Shown here piece after piece: positions 1 to 12,200 of a stretch of DNA of 64,000 nucleotides; positions within the stretch are counted from its first letter, which is position 1, and the number at the start of each line of letters is the position of its first letter. Below the pieces are notes generated by a model. The model did not search any database and was not told where the DNA came from. It worked only from the letters and a program-made list of their open reading frames with translations. The stretch is from Zanthoxylum bungeanum (taxonomy: Eukaryota > Streptophyta > Magnoliopsida > Sapindales > Rutaceae): contig SKCR01029090.1 of NCBI GenBank assembly GCA_019454045.1, positions 62,001-126,000 of the forward strand, written 5' to 3'. A program made the translations under genes and the position numbers.

Positions 1-1470
1 TCGAATAAGATGTAAACCTTGTTTGCTAGTTTTGGTACGACAAAACCGTCAGGATGTTATAAACATCCTCCAAAGAAGTTTCCGTTTAAGGAAAGCGATT
101 TTGACGTTCAGTTGCCATATTTTATGAATGAAACATGCAGCATCAGCAAGCATTACCCAAATGGATATATCCATGGCAACAGGTAAAAGGTTTCATTGTA
201 ATCGACACAATGTTGATAACGATACCTTTTCGCTACAAGCCTAACTTAGTACGTTGGTATGTTGCCATCCATGTATGTTTTCATTGAAGACTTATATAGT
301 ACCAATAGGCACAATGCCTTCTAGTACATCAACTAGTCTCTAAACATAGTTGGTACATGGAACCATTTCGGACTTCATGGAACTTTGCCATAATGGGGAG
401 TCGATACCTTGTATCACTTCCTCATATGTAGTTAGTTCGTCTTCCTCAATAAGATTGACATCTTTATGAGGTGAGATCAGAAACCCATACCTCCCAGGTT
501 GTTTTCTGACTCTCTCCGACTAATGCGGTTCTTGTGTATTCAAAGATTGTGGTACAGTTTCATCCTTGATGAACTGTTTGTGTTCCATTAAGGACTAGGT
601 GCCTTGAACAGTATTACTCTGATTTTCATCGAGTTTTACTATCCTCCCACTTACCACTGCATATCGGTATTCCTCTTAGGAAAAACACATGGCGAGCAAC
701 AATTACATTGTTCTCATGTGAGATGTATAAGTACTATACTTTGGTTTCCCTAGGATAACCAATAATTAGGCACTTATTCGATTTGGGTTCTAGTTTGGTA
801 TCATCCAAACATATGCCCAGCATCCCAAATCTTCAGGAGTGAGAAAACCCAGTTTATTTCCTGTTCATATATAATATGAAATCTGTCAAACAGATTTTCA
901 TGGAACCTTATTCAAAATAAGTATTGCACTGTTAAATGCTTGTCCTTTGAAGGAAAATGGTAGCTCAGAGCGACTCATGATTAACCTTATCATGTCCAAC
1001 AAAATTTGGTTTCTCCATTTGGACACACCGTCGAATTGACGTGTTCCAGGAGGAGTCCTCATTGAAAGAATACTATACTCTTTCAAGTATTTGAGAAACT
1101 TACTGCTTAAGTATTTTCATCATGGTCAAACCGTGATGGTTTTAATACTTTAGCCGATCTGTTTGTCTACTTCGTGTCGAAACTCTAAAAGTTTCCGATT
1201 TTTGTTTCATAAGAGACACATAACTATAACGCGATGCCACATCCGTAAAGGTCACGAAATACTCATATCCACCTCTAGCCTAGCTAGATATGGGCCCACT
1301 TATGTCACTATGAACGAGGGCTAACAGATCGATGGCATTTACACTTTTATCAAGTAAAAGGTATTTTAGGTACTTTACCTAATAAACTAGATTCGTATAC
1401 ATCATTTGAATGGAATCAAATCCGTCATACTATCCACTCTTCAAAAGTGTGGATATACGAGTCTTGTTTA
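1..1470 (-). pseudogene. Copia-A integrase and post-integrase remnant
   Basis: On the minus strand, 898-1086 reads as the Ty1/copia integrase stretch around the catalytic Glu region: a TPPGTRQFDGVSKWRNQ segment followed by LLDMIRLIMSRSELPFSF and ending in ILNKVP. The part before it (about 1090-1250) reads with stops as the SDRGGEY-type block. The part after it (about 600-890) reads as the usual LRIWGC/KCYFVGYPKE-type linker, also with stops. Known family role: the integrase inserts the cDNA. Frameshifts and stops rule out a working protein. The coding sequence resumes beyond 11425, because T1 is inserted between gag and integrase, and it continues off the left edge. The Copia assignment is firm; exact domain edges are approximate. 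Confidence 0.8.
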
Positions 1471-1475
1471 ATGTG
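1471..1475. other. T1 target site duplication, left copy
   Basis: ATGTG lies immediately before the TGTAGG start of the T1 5' LTR and is repeated at 11421-11425 directly after the 3' LTR. A 5-bp duplication is what LTR-retrotransposon integrases produce, so this fixes both ends of T1. Confidence 0.92.
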
Positions 1476-2084
1476 TGTAGGCACTGCATTTTTGCATATA
1501 AGTCCCTATGATGAGTCTCATTTGGAGACACTACCTTTTAAGTCAATGAGGTCACGGAAAACGGACATCGGAAGGGGAATTCAGAATAAACAAGGTTCAC
1601 TGTTTTCATTCGTGCTGCGTTCGTGTATATGTTCGAACGCCAAACAGATTACGGGCGTTCGTGCCGCGTTCGAGGAAGCGTTCGAACGGTGTCGGTAATT
1701 CTGGTTTTGCTGCTAGCCTCACATTAAGCCCAATTCGCCCAAACCTTGGCCCACACGCCCAAGCCCACTTAAAACACATATTTAACACACATGGTGAAAT
1801 CAAAACAAATCTAAAAATCACATACCAAATTAAAATAAACATTAAAATCAATCAAATATTTTAATTCCTTAATTAAGATATTCACCCACCAATTACACAA
1901 GATTCCTTCCTATCTAAACTAAATTAAAAAGATGTCATGCCTAATTAAAATCAATTATAACAAATTAAAGATTTTGACTTCCTAATTCAACCAAATTTGT
2001 CCCCCCCCTCAATCTTTGACTTTCCTTGCTCAACACAAAATCAAATCCCTTCCTTGTGAGACAAGGTGAAGCCCTAGCCATTCT

Positions 2085-2094
2085 CTATATAAAC
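2085..2094 (+). promoter_or_regulatory. TATA box of T1 5' LTR
   Basis: CTATATAAAC lies in an otherwise CT-rich context about 610 bp into the LTR. The same motif is at 9053-9062 in the 3' LTR. It is the best candidate core promoter for the element transcript; the start site is inferred to be 25-35 bp downstream. Confidence 0.6.
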
Positions 2095-2929
2095 AACCCC
2101 TAACCAAGACATGAGGGCCTAGCTCATACACATAAGATACACAACTCACACGAAAATCACAACACACATAGAGAGACCTCCAAAACTCCCCCATTGCCGT
2201 GAACCTCAAGCCTTCCTCCATCACCATCTATCATCTTCACGCCTAAAGCCATCACATAGCCCCCATTGCCGCATCTTTAACCCACTGCACTGCCCCTTTC
2301 ACAGCCTTAATTCACACCAAAATAGCCCATACAACAGTCCTAAAACACACATAAAAAAGCCCCCGAACCACACCGTAACACCACCGAAAATCACGCCCAA
2401 AATAGTAGCCAAAACATCCCAAAAACAGTAACTAAAATACAGCAGCAAAACAGCAGCAACGACAGCGAATTGGAGTCAAAAACAGCAGCAAAAGACGGAG
2501 AATGACGACTCAAAACAGTAAGACAACGAACGAGAGCAGTGAACCAGTGAACCGGAAGAGTTGCGGAGCATCCACCCTTCCGACGATCGTGTACCGTACA
2601 TCCGAGAGGTGATTTAAAAGGTTAGACCTGAGGGTACTTTTCTCATTAGTTTATATTCGTTTTTTTATTGAATTCTATTCGCATGAGAGTTGTTTGTGTA
2701 TGATGTGTGTTGTGGGTATTGGATGAGTAAAAGAGTGTCGTCTCTCGTGGTATATAGGATGGAAACCCAGACGTAAATTCCGTAGCCAAATCCGAATGGA
2801 CGGTAGTGCGGTATGTACTTGGGATACAACTCCACGTACCACTTGAGTAAACGGCACCTTCTCTTGTTTCATGTTGCTTTGGTTTATTTATTTATTTTTC
2901 GTCACTCGAATTCTGCATGTTGCTTATTT

Positions 2930-3240
2930 ACGTATGATTCAATCGAGCGCATTGGCTTAGTAAGTGGAATGAAAGATCCCCTATGGGGAGGGTTAAAGCC
3001 CTTTACCACGATGATGTTTTGCCGCGCGGTCGATGTGTGTTCGGTTGAATGCAAGACACGTTCAATCGGGCATGCTAGTTTGATATTATTGCTTTTAATT
3101 CTATGTATGCATGATTCAATCGAGCGCACGGGCTTAGTAAGTGGAATGAAAGATCCCATATGGGGAAGGGTTAAAGCCCTTTACCACGATGCTTCGCCGC
3201 GCCGGTTGATGTGTTTTCGGTTGACTGTAAGATACGTTTG
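2930..3240 (+). repeat. 177-bp direct repeats in T1 LTR
   Basis: The block beginning GATTCAATCGAGCGCA recurs 177 bp later (2941 versus 3118). Each copy is followed by a shared AAAGCCCTTTACCACGATG stretch and then a TTCGGTTGA-type segment. The 3' LTR has the same arrangement at about 9900-10210, and T2 and T3 LTRs carry diverged versions (for example 17800-18480 in reverse). Confidence 0.75.
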
Positions 3241-3286
3241 ATCGGACATACTGAGCTCGGCATTGTTGTCTTTATTCTTTGTGTTA

Positions 3287-3690
3287 CATGCATCAGGTCT
3301 GGTTCCGTTCGAACGCGTTCTCGAACGCTACACGAACGCGAACCTTCTGTTTACCGTTCGAACGCGTTTTCAAACGCTACGCGAACGCACACGCACTTCC
3401 TTAGTCTCATCATGCATCAGGTCTGGTTCCGTTCGAACGCGTTCTCGAACACTATACGAACGCGAACCTTCTGTTTACCGTTCGAACGCGTTTTCAAACG
3501 CTACACGAACGCGCACACACTTCCTTAGTCTCATCATGCATCAGGTCTGGTTCCGTTCGAACGCGTTCTCGAACGCTACACGAACGCGAACCTTCTATTT
3601 ACCCGTTCGAACGCGTTATCAAACGCCATACGAACGCGAACCCTATGTTTACCGTTCGAACGCGTTTACGAACGCTACACGAACGCGAAC
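3287..3690 (+). repeat. TTCGAACGCGTT palindrome array in T1 5' LTR
   Basis: Three super-units of about 120-128 bp, each starting CATGCATCAGGTCTGG (first two at 3287 and 3415, third at 3535). Each contains two blocks of GTTCGAACGCGTT followed by a CGAACGCTACACGAACGCG-like segment. TTCGAA and the GAACGCGTTC core are self-complementary, so single strands could fold. The counterpart is 10252-10656 in the 3' LTR. Open frames across it only read the repeat and are not genes. Confidence 0.85.
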
Positions 3691-4457
3691 ACACTGAACT
3701 GAGACATATTCATCACATGCCATGTATAATGTTTCTTAGGTGATTTTTTTATGAAACCCCATATAGTCATTCTTATCTTTGTGCACATCATAATGAAAAG
3801 CATGTTTATTCCATTGGTTGCGTCATCTGCCTTAGTCTTGATTTAACGTATTACGATTCATATACCTATGTCATGATGACTTCGGAGTATTATTTCTTGT
3901 GGTATATCGGATGGAAACCCATACATAATTCCGTAGCCGATTCTGAATGGATGGTAGTGCGGTCTGTACTTGGGATACAATTCCACGTATCACTTGGAAA
4001 AGTGCTCACATGTATGCTTGTATGGTTAGTATGTATGCTTGTGTTTTCCGTGAACATGATATGCTAAATAAAGTTGTATGTTCGTTGTTACTTTGAGGTA
4101 TTTTCAAGCATGAAATCTTAGATGTGAGATATATGTGAAATGTATGTATAAGTTCTATTTTGTAAATGTGAATTTAGAAGCATGATACTCTTGGAAATAA
4201 GTGCTACTTAAGCCTGATTAAATTATTACATAAATCCTGTCATTACAAGTGGCATAAGTAAGGGACCATTCCGAACCCAACGGTTTGAGGTCTTCCCTTG
4301 CAAGGGGTGAGTGCGGCCTTAAATCTCATTTTCCCGGTTCACACCGGGTGGCGACTCCATTATTCTCTGGTTTAGTCCCTCGTGGCTACTCCGTACTCCC
4401 GACCGGGCCGCGAGCCCGGGACAGCATGCGTCGCCCAGTTTCTGTGTTCCCACAGTC

Positions 4458-4475
4458 TGGCGACTCCACTGGGGA
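4458..4475 (+). other. T1 primer binding site
   Basis: TGGCGACTCCACTGGGGA starts 3 bases after the LTR end (spacer GTC). T2 has the identical site and spacer in reverse at 24199-24219. A TGG start is expected for pairing with a tRNA 3' CCA end. The tRNA is probably an arginine species, as in Tat/Ogre-like elements, but this is from memory and not verified. Confidence 0.85.
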
Positions 4476-5625
4476 TAGAGAATCGGCCCCGAAATATTGT
4501 CTTTTGTAATGTTTGGATTTATGTTTTAATTGACCGTGTCTACAGTGGATAAAGTGAGGGTTTAATCAAAGGCATTTTGAGGCTAGGTAATGGTTTGGTG
4601 TCTTCCTTCATTCACTACCTTTCTAGAAGGAAAAGCTGTGAAGGCACCTAGATAGCTATCTACTCGTAGCCTATTGTGATGGACTAATTTGGAGGACTCG
4701 TTGTTTATTCCTGACACCAAGCGATAAGAGCCTAAGAGGCTTGGGTATTTAAGTGAGCCTCGCTCCACCTTCCCTCTGGGGAATCTACAACGGGAAATCC
4801 ATTTGACAGTCCGTCACACACCGTAGCTCATTGGCACGTACCTTAGTGTATAAAAAAGGGTGCGCTCACTTGGTCGCTCGAACACTTGAGTGGGGAGACC
4901 TAGTTGTGGGCCATCCTTCGCCGGTGAGAGCCTTTGTCTATACTCTTGCTAACCCACCCATAGACCGGGTTGGCTAAAGTAACAATTATTTCCTTGAGTA
5001 TGTGCTTGTGGACCATCCTCATTTGGATACAGTTGGACTATTGTCAGAAATGCGGACTTGCTAGGCCATTTAAAATGGGGCGAGTTCGTACCTTATGACT
5101 ATTAGGCCCGAAGCTTCTGAAATGTTGATGGGCCATTATGTAGAAATTATTACGTTATGTTTGCATTATCTTTCTTCTATGCTTGTGTTTGGGAACATCG
5201 TCGTTTGGATCCATTTGGATCATTTGTCATGGGATATGGGCTTGTTGGGCCATTTAAACTGGGACAAGAACGTATTTCATGACGATTGGGCCAAAGGCTT
5301 CTAAGTGTTGATGGGCCACTTTGTGCTTGTGTTCGGAACATTACCATTTGGATTTAGTTGGGCTCCTTGTCATGAGATGTGAACTCGTTGGGCTATTTAA
5401 ACTGGGATGGGTTCACTCCTATGACTATTAGCCCAAAAGATTCTAAAATGATAACGGGCCGATTTTTTTGAAAGTTTTAATTAATTTAGTATGTTATATG
5501 TGTTACATTCATCTCATGCACCCCATGCATACATACATCATGTTAACCCTTGTGTTCTGAAAGCCATCATAGATTCTCGTTGGGTTAGGGAAAATGGAAG
5601 ACTCACCAGAATACTGGGAACAGAC
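4476..5625 (+). repeat. T1 leader with degenerate tandem repeats
   Basis: Untranslated leader between primer binding site and gag. From about 5040 to 5460 a unit with GGGCCATTTAAACTGGGA and a GACTATTAGGCCC-like part recurs about three times. T2 has matching units in reverse at about 23380-23690, there almost identical to each other and about 178 bp apart. No coding content seen. Confidence 0.6.
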
Positions 5626-6932
5626 ATGAGTGAATCAGATATTGAGGTATCCCGTATGGATCAGTTGGAAAACGGTCTCGCCAAGGTCACTGAACAGTTG
5701 CAAGCCTTGACTACTGCCATGACAAATATGGCTGTGCCCCGTGCTGGGGGAAATTCTGAGAATGTGAGGCGCGAGGAGCCTCCGAATGGGTTGGGGGATG
5801 ATATCCCCACTTTTGATGATGACATGGCAGAGTATGCAACAGGTAAAGTGATTGGGTCTCAGGCAGAATTTTAGAAGCTTCGGGATCAGGTTGAGTCAGT
5901 TACCCGCAAGATGGCGGGTCAACATGAAGAGTTGTTAGACTATGAGGCAATGACCTTCGGAGAACAGCTGCCAGCTCAGTTTAAAATGCCCGACATGGCC
6001 AAGTTTAATGGGAATGGAGACCCGAGGGTCCATCTGCAGCAATATGTCTCAGTCATGAGTTCAATGGGCCTATCACAGCGCCAAGTCCAAAAGATGTTTG
6101 AGATGTCACTCGAGGGGGCACCTGTGGTTTGGTATCATAGCCTTAAGAAGAAGGTTAAGGAAGATTGGAAGGGCTAGCTGATGCTTTTCTGAAACAGTAT
6201 GTTACAGACTTAGAGATTGATTTGTCACTTCGTGATTTGGAGAACACTAAGCAGAAGCCAGAAGAAAGCTTCAAGGAGTATGTAGACCGCTGGAGAAGCC
6301 AGCTTCTGAAAATGTAGACTCGGCCCTCTGAGAAGGACCAGATTAAAATGATCATCAAGGGCACTAAGCCCTCGATCTATGGCAAGTTGAGGAGGATGAC
6401 TTCAATGATTGCGGATTTCCGACAGTTGAGGGAAACTGTCATGGATATTGAGGAAGAAGAGACTGAAAACAGAAAGTTTTATGGCCAGAATAGAATGAAT
6501 TTTGGAGGACATCTTGAAGCCAAGTCTTCCAGTGCTGAGGTCACTGCCATCAGGAACAGACGTTTCTCCAACTTGGGTAGACCTCTATCTAAGGTGCTTG
6601 AGAAGTTGAACGGACAAGGACTCCTAAAACCCTTAGAGCCTAAACCACTTACAGATCCTATACCACCCAACCTTGACCTAAGCCTGTATTGTCACTTCCA
6701 TCAGAGGAGAGGCCACGAAACTGACAATTGCACCCGCCTTAGGCATGAAGTCCAAAACCTCATCGATGCTCACAAAATACCTGACCTAGAAAGAGAACAA
6801 CCCAACGCACACAGAAATCCCCTACCCAACTATATGATCAACTCTGGCCTACCCGAAACCCTTGTCCTCCAAACTCTCAACCACTCAGTTTCATTCATAG
6901 GAATATGGGATGACAATGGTGGAGAACCATAG
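5626..6932 (+). pseudogene. T1 gag pseudogene
   Basis: Starts at ATG 5626 (MSESDIEVSRMDQLE), chosen because T2 gag starts with the same MSES motif. An N-terminal coiled-coil-like part is followed by the retrotrans_gag core (FKMPDMAKFNGNGDPRVHL, then GAPVVWYHSL) and a C/H motif (CHFHQRRGHETDNC) near 6690-6730. Gag packages element RNA in cytoplasmic particles. Defects: in-frame TAG at 5872, a 1-base shift near 6170, and TAG near 6315. The encoded protein is therefore not made intact. No pol frame follows. Confidence 0.88.
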
Positions 6933-7189
6933 GCCAATGAAGAAGGAAATGCTGCAAATGATGAAGTTATTCCTCCTAGTTTATTTGATCCTACTTTTTT
7001 TAAATAAAGACATTGGTGTTGTCTCTTCGTTCGAACCTCTTCTTAATAATAATAAAGACGTTCATTTTGCTTACTTGCCTGAATCTCTTCCTTTCAACCA
7101 GCAACATGAGTATATTTGAGAAAAGTATTCAACCCTGGTACTATGAAATTCAGTGATGTTTAGGACACGGGGAATCTTCGGGAGCAACA

Positions 7190-7570
7190 ATAGTACAGTC
7201 AGTTTCAGAAATGAACCAGTATCAGCTTGGGGGCGAGGCCCACATCATCCACATCAGCATCAGTTTGGGGATGAGTCCCAGGGCCGAGGCCCACATCAGT
7301 TACAGTTTGAGGATAAGTCCCAGGGCCAAGGCCCACATCAATATCAGCTTGAGGGCGAGACCCACATCAGTATCAGCATCAGTTTAGGGGCTGAGCCCCA
7401 CATCAGTTTCAGTTTTGGGGATGAGTCCCAGGGCCGAGGCCCACATCAGAATCAGTATCAGTTCTACCGGGTATGGCATTCCGGGGGCGAGGCCCATATT
7501 GGTTCAGTATTAGTTCTACCGGGTATAGTACTCTGGAGGGCGAGGCCCACATCATTATCAGTAACGGTTC
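7190..7570 (+). repeat. T1 minisatellite 1 (GGCGAGGCCCACATCAG family)
   Basis: About a dozen irregular units of roughly 25-40 bp built on GCCCACATCAG, TATCAGTTTGGGG and GATGAGTCCCAGGGCC. The same family, expanded, is in T2 at 20335-21170 in reverse orientation. Confidence 0.8.
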
Positions 7571-7869
7571 GGAAATGGACCATTATCACATCTCGCCGAA
7601 AATGGCGCTCCGAAAATGGAGCACGGTTCGAAATGGACCATCATCTCATCTCGCTAAAAATGGCACTCTGAAAATGGAGCGCGGTTCGGAAATGGACCAA
7701 GGAAGGCCTAACCCATCGGAATATGATACATATACATGCATACATGCATACATATCACATACATGCAATGTTTGTTTTGTGTTCGCAGGTTTGTAGCGGC
7801 AAAGACCATCTCATCAACGGTTCAAAAATGAGCCACATTCTCGCCCAGCACGGTTCGGAAATGAACCGC

Positions 7870-8290
7870 TATCACAACAGATGCCGAAAATGGCACTCCA
7901 AAAATGGAGCACACACAACAGACGCCGAAAATGGCACTCCAAAATGGAGCACTCACAACAGACGCCGAAAATGGCACTCCAAAATGGAGCACTCACAACA
8001 GATGCCGAAAATGGCGTTCCAAAATGGAGCACACATAGCATACGCCGAAAATGGCACTCCAAAAATGGAGCACCCACAACAGACGTCGAAAATGGCACTC
8101 CAAAATGGAGCACTCACAACAGATGCCGAAAATGGCGTTCCAAAATGGAGCACACACAGCAAAGGCCGAAAATGGCGTTCCAAAATGGAACTCACACAGC
8201 GAATGTCGGAAATGGCGCTCCAAAATGGAGCACACACACAAAAGATGCCGAAAATGGCACCCCAAAATGGAGCACGGTTCGGGAATGAAC
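7870..8290 (+). repeat. T1 minisatellite 2 (40-41 bp units)
   Basis: About ten tandem units of 40-41 bp with the core GCCGAAAATGGCACTCCA followed by AAATGGAGCAC and an ACAACAGA linker. T2 has a shorter block of the same family at 19930-20190 in reverse. Open frames on both strands here are repeat translations without gene character. Confidence 0.88.
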
Positions 8291-8432
8291 CAGGGGTCGC
8301 AGCACCTCACCACCAAATCAACTCAACTCAACACATGGTAAGTCAAAGTGGCAGCTGGCGAGCCAGGTAAGTGAAAATGCATTGCATAACTTTGATAGGA
8401 TTGTCACTGTTACACATTACACAAGTCCCATC

Positions 8433-8446
8433 AAAGTGGGGGGGAC
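8433..8446 (+). other. T1 polypurine tract
   Basis: AAAGTGGGGGGGAC lies directly before the 3' LTR, the position where second-strand DNA synthesis is primed. T2 has the corresponding tract in reverse at 19842-19858. Confidence 0.88.
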
Positions 8447-11420
8447 TGTAGGCACTGCATTTTTGCATATAAGTCCCTATGATGAGTCTCATTTGGAGAC
8501 ACTACCTTTTAAGTCAATGAGGTCACGGAAAACGGACATCGGAAGGGGAATTCAGAATAAACAAGGTTCACTGTTTTCATTCGTGCTGCGTTCGTGTATA
8601 TGTTCGAACGCCAAACAGATTACGGGCATTCGTGCCGCGTTCGAGGAAGCGTTCGAACGGTGTCGGTAATTCTGGTTTTGCTGCTAGCCTCATATTAAGC
8701 CCAATTCACCCAAACCTTGGCCCACACGCCCAAGCCCACTTAAAACACATATTTAACACATGGTGAAATCAAAACAAATCTAAAAATCACATACCAAATT
8801 AAAATAAACATTAAAATCAATCAAATATTTTAATTCCTTAATTAAGATATTCACCCACCAATTACACAAGATTCCTTCCTATCTAAACTAAATTAAGAAG
8901 ATGTCATGCCTAATTAAAATCAATTATAACAAATTAAAGATTTTGACTTCCCAATTCAACCAAATTTGTCACCCCCTCAATCTTTGACTTTCCTTGCTCA
9001 ACACAAAATCAAATCCCTTCCCTGTGAGACAAGGTGAAGCCCTAGCCATTCTCTATATAAACAACCCCTAACCAAGACATGAGGGCCTAGCTCATACACA
9101 TAAGATACACAACTCACATGAAAATCACAACACACATAGAGACCTCCAAAACTCCCCCATTGCCGTGAACCTCAAGCCTTCCTCCATCACCATCTATCAC
9201 TTTCACGCCTAAAGCCATCACATAGCCCCCATTGCCGCATCTTTAACCCACTGCACTGCCCCTTTCACAGCCCTAATTCACACCAAAATAGCCCATACAG
9301 CAGTCCTAAAACACACATAAAACAGCCCCCGAACCACACCGTAACACCACCAAAAATCACGCCCAAAACAGTAGCCAAAACATCCCAAAAACAGTAACTA
9401 AAATACAGCAGCAAAACTGTAGCAACGGCGGCGAATTGGAGTTAAAAGCAGCAGCAAAAGACGGAGAATGACGACTCAAAATAGTAAGACAACGAACGAG
9501 AGCAGTGAACCAGTGAACCGGAAGAGTTGCGGAGCATCCACCCTTCCGAATATCGTGTACCATACATCCGAGAGGTGATTTAAAAGGTTAGACCTGAGGG
9601 TACTTTTCTCATTAGTTTATATTCGTTTTTTTATTGAATTCTATTCGCATGAGAGTTGTTTGTGTATGATGTGTGTTGTGGGTATTGGATGAATAAAAGA
9701 GTGTCGTCTCTCGTGGTATATAAGATGGAAACCCAGACGTAAATTCCGTAGCCGAATCCGAATGGACGGTAGTGCGGTCTGTACTTGGGATATAACTCCA
9801 CGTACCACTTGAGTAAACGGCACCTTCTCTTGTTTCATGTTGCTTTGGTTTATTTATTTATTTTTCGTCACTCGAATTCTGCATGTTGCTTATTTACGTA
9901 TGATTCAATCGAGCGCATGGACTTAATAAGTGGAATGAAAGATCCCCTATGGGGAAGGGTTAAAGCCCTTTACCACGATGCTTCACCGCGCCGGTCGATG
10001 TGTGTTCGGTTGAATGCAAGACACGTTCAATCGGGCATGCTAGTTTGATATTATTGCTTTTAATTCTATGTATGCATGATTCAATCGAGCGCACGAGCTT
10101 AGTAAGTGGAATGAAAGATCCCCTATGGGGAAGGGTTAAAGCCCTTTACCACGATGCTTCGTCGCGTCGGTTGATGTGTGTTCGGTTGACTGTAAGATAC
10201 GTTTGATCGGACATACTGAGCTCGGCATTGTTGTCTTTATTCTTTGTGTTACATGCATCAGGTCTGGTTCCGTTCGAACGCGTTCTCGAACGCTACACGA
10301 ACGCGAACCTTCTGTTTACCATTCGAACGCGTTTTCAAACGCTACGCGAACGCACACGCACTTCCTTAGTCTCATCATGCATCAGGTCTGGTTCCGTTCG
10401 AACGCGTTCTCGAACGCTATACGAACGCGAACCTTTTGTTTACCGTTCGAATATGTTTTCAAACACTACACGAACGCAAACGCACTTCCTTAGTCTCATC
10501 ATGTATCAGGTCTGGTTCCGTTCGAACGCGTTCTCGAACGCTACACGAACGCGAACCTTCTGTTTACCATTCGAACGCGTTATCAAACGCCATACGAACG
10601 CGAACCCTATGTTTACCATTCGAACGCGTTTACGAACGCTACACGAACGCGAACACACTGAACTGAGACATATTCATCACATGCCATGTATAATTGTTTC
10701 TTAGGTGATTTTTTTATGAAACCCCATATAGTCATTCTTATCTTTGTGCACATCATAATGAAAAGCATGTTTATTCCATTGGTTGCGTCATCTGCCTTAG
10801 TCTTGATTTAACGTATTACGATTCATATACCTATGTCATGATGACTTCGGAGTATTATTTCTTGTGGTATATCGGATGGAAACCCAGACATAAATTCCGT
10901 AGCCGATTCTGAATGGACGGTAGTGCGGTCTGTACGTGGGATACAATTCCACGTATCACTTGGAAAAGTGCTCACGTGTATGCTTGTATGGTTAGTATGT
11001 ATGCTTGTGTTTTTCGTGAACATGATATGCTAAATAAAGTTGTTTGTTCGTTGTTACTTTGAGGTATTTTCAAGCATGCAATCTTAGATGTGAGATATAT
11101 GTGAAATGTATGTATAAGTTCTATTTTGTAAATGTGAATTTAGAAGCATGATACTCTTGGAAATAAGTGCTACTTAAGCCTGATTAAATTATTACATAAA
11201 TCCTGTCATTACAAGTGGCATAAGTAAGGGACCATTCTGAACCCAACGGTTTGAGGTCTTCCCTTGTAAGGGGTGAGTGCGGCCTTAAATCTCATTTTCC
11301 CGGTTCACACCGGGTGGCGACTCCATTATTCTCCGGTTTAGTCCCCCGTGGCTACTCCGTACTCCCGATCGGGCCGCGAGCCCGGGACAGCATGCGTCGC
11401 CCAGTTTCTGTGTTCCCACA
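8447..11420 (+). repeat. T1 3' LTR
   Basis: Starts TGTAGGCACTGC, ends TTCCCACA, 2,974 bp, co-linear with 1476-4454. TATA box at 9053-9062, 177-bp repeats at about 9900-10210, palindrome array at 10252-10656. The ATGTG duplication follows at 11421-11425. Confidence 0.93.
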
Positions 11421-11929
11421 ATGTGTCCCAGACAACACTGCCACAAATAAGTCTTATCTGATCAAATCAGTTTGAGCTATTTATTCGTCATATTATATGT
11501 TTGAGATTTATTTATATTCAAAATATAAATACTGTTATTCACATCTAATGTGTTTATCTCAATATCATCTTTATAAAATAACACACTTTAGTGTTCTAGA
11601 ATATAAAGGTATACTCGCAACGAGTTATACTCGACATAGAGACAATGTTTCTAGTCAAACTAGTTACATTATAACAGTTTCCTAATTTAAGTACACACCC
11701 GAAGGGTAGTTCCTAAACTTAGGTATCTATGGTAAAACAGTGACTTTTGTCATGTTTCCGATTCGCAGATTAATCTCAATTGAAATCAGTATCCTGCTCA
11801 TAGCAGATTCTGCACATCAATGCATATTTATGTATCACACTTAGTATTTAAAATCCAATTTTAATACTAGTAGTGAACATATTTATGACAAACATATTTG
11901 AAGTCATAGCCTTGCTCGTCTTCAATTCC

Positions 11930-12200
11930 TTAATGTCTGCTTTGTCCATACAGCAGTCACGCTTCAGTGATCCCATTTGCAACAGTTTAAGCAGACATCT
12001 TGGGATATGTCCTTTGTCTTCCTAGAAAACAGTAATGATTTTGCCTTTGCCCTTTTCTATATCCCAGAAGCCTTTGGCCAAGCCTTGGGTTTCTAGAATA
12101 TCGAAGTAAGGTGCGCCTTGCGCTACTTGCCTTATTGCAAACTTGGCTTTATCTCCTTGAGAATAGCCATTAACTCTCAAGAGTTATTAATTGCAATTTA
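11930..12200 (-). pseudogene. Copia-A gag C-terminal remnant with CCHC zinc finger
   Basis: Minus-strand reading gives a GKGKIIT-type basic stretch and then CLNCCKWDH followed, after a one-base loss, by WKRDC. Together these fit the C-x2-C-x4-H-x4-C nucleocapsid knuckle typical of Copia gag. Upstream residues (GDKAKFAIRQVAQG, FWDIEKGKG) fit the gag-to-protease linker. The one-base deletion inside the finger and several stops make it non-functional. The following 11426-11930 is probably decayed protease and linker sequence; I cannot read it confidently. Confidence 0.65.

Larger units (their letters stand above)
1476..4454 (+). repeat. T1 5' LTR
   Basis: Starts TGTAGGCACTGC and ends TTCCCACA; matches 8447-11420 throughout. 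It contains a short GTTCGAACGC-rich segment (1615-1690), a TATA box near 2085, a C/A-rich stretch, direct repeats of about 177 bp (2935-3240) and a palindrome-rich array (3290-3700). The 3' end is GC-rich. Confidence 0.93.
1476..11420 (+). mobile_element. T1: non-autonomous Gypsy-like (TR-GAG type) LTR retrotransposon
   Basis: Complete element of 9,945 bp: 5' LTR, primer binding site, repeat-containing leader, decayed gag, two minisatellite blocks, polypurine tract, 3' LTR, flanked by ATGTG duplications. The 3,992-bp interior has no protease, reverse transcriptase, RNase H or integrase. Its gag resembles that of the Gypsy Tat branch, including a C/H-rich motif. Elements with LTRs plus gag only are called TR-GAG. 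Transposition would have needed enzymes from another element. The two LTRs are very similar by eye (2,979 and 2,974 bp, scattered substitutions), which suggests a fairly recent insertion. It sits inside Copia-A. Confidence 0.9.

Noticed and set aside
3211..3697. Overlapping open frames rich in RTRSRTL / SNAFSNATRTRT
   Set aside because: They read the TTCGAACGCGTT array in several frames; all T-family LTRs show the same, and no frame is preferred. The same applies at 10176-10704, 17190-17800 and 24813-25591.
7870..8290. CRISPR-like look of regular short repeats
   Set aside because: Units are contiguous with no unique spacers, and the sequence is plant DNA in a retroelement.
7723..8370. Open frames on both strands across the 40-bp minisatellite
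   Set aside because: Units close to a multiple of three bases without stops give long frames by construction; frames exist on both strands and carry no domain. Same for 19830-20506 and 20936-21387.
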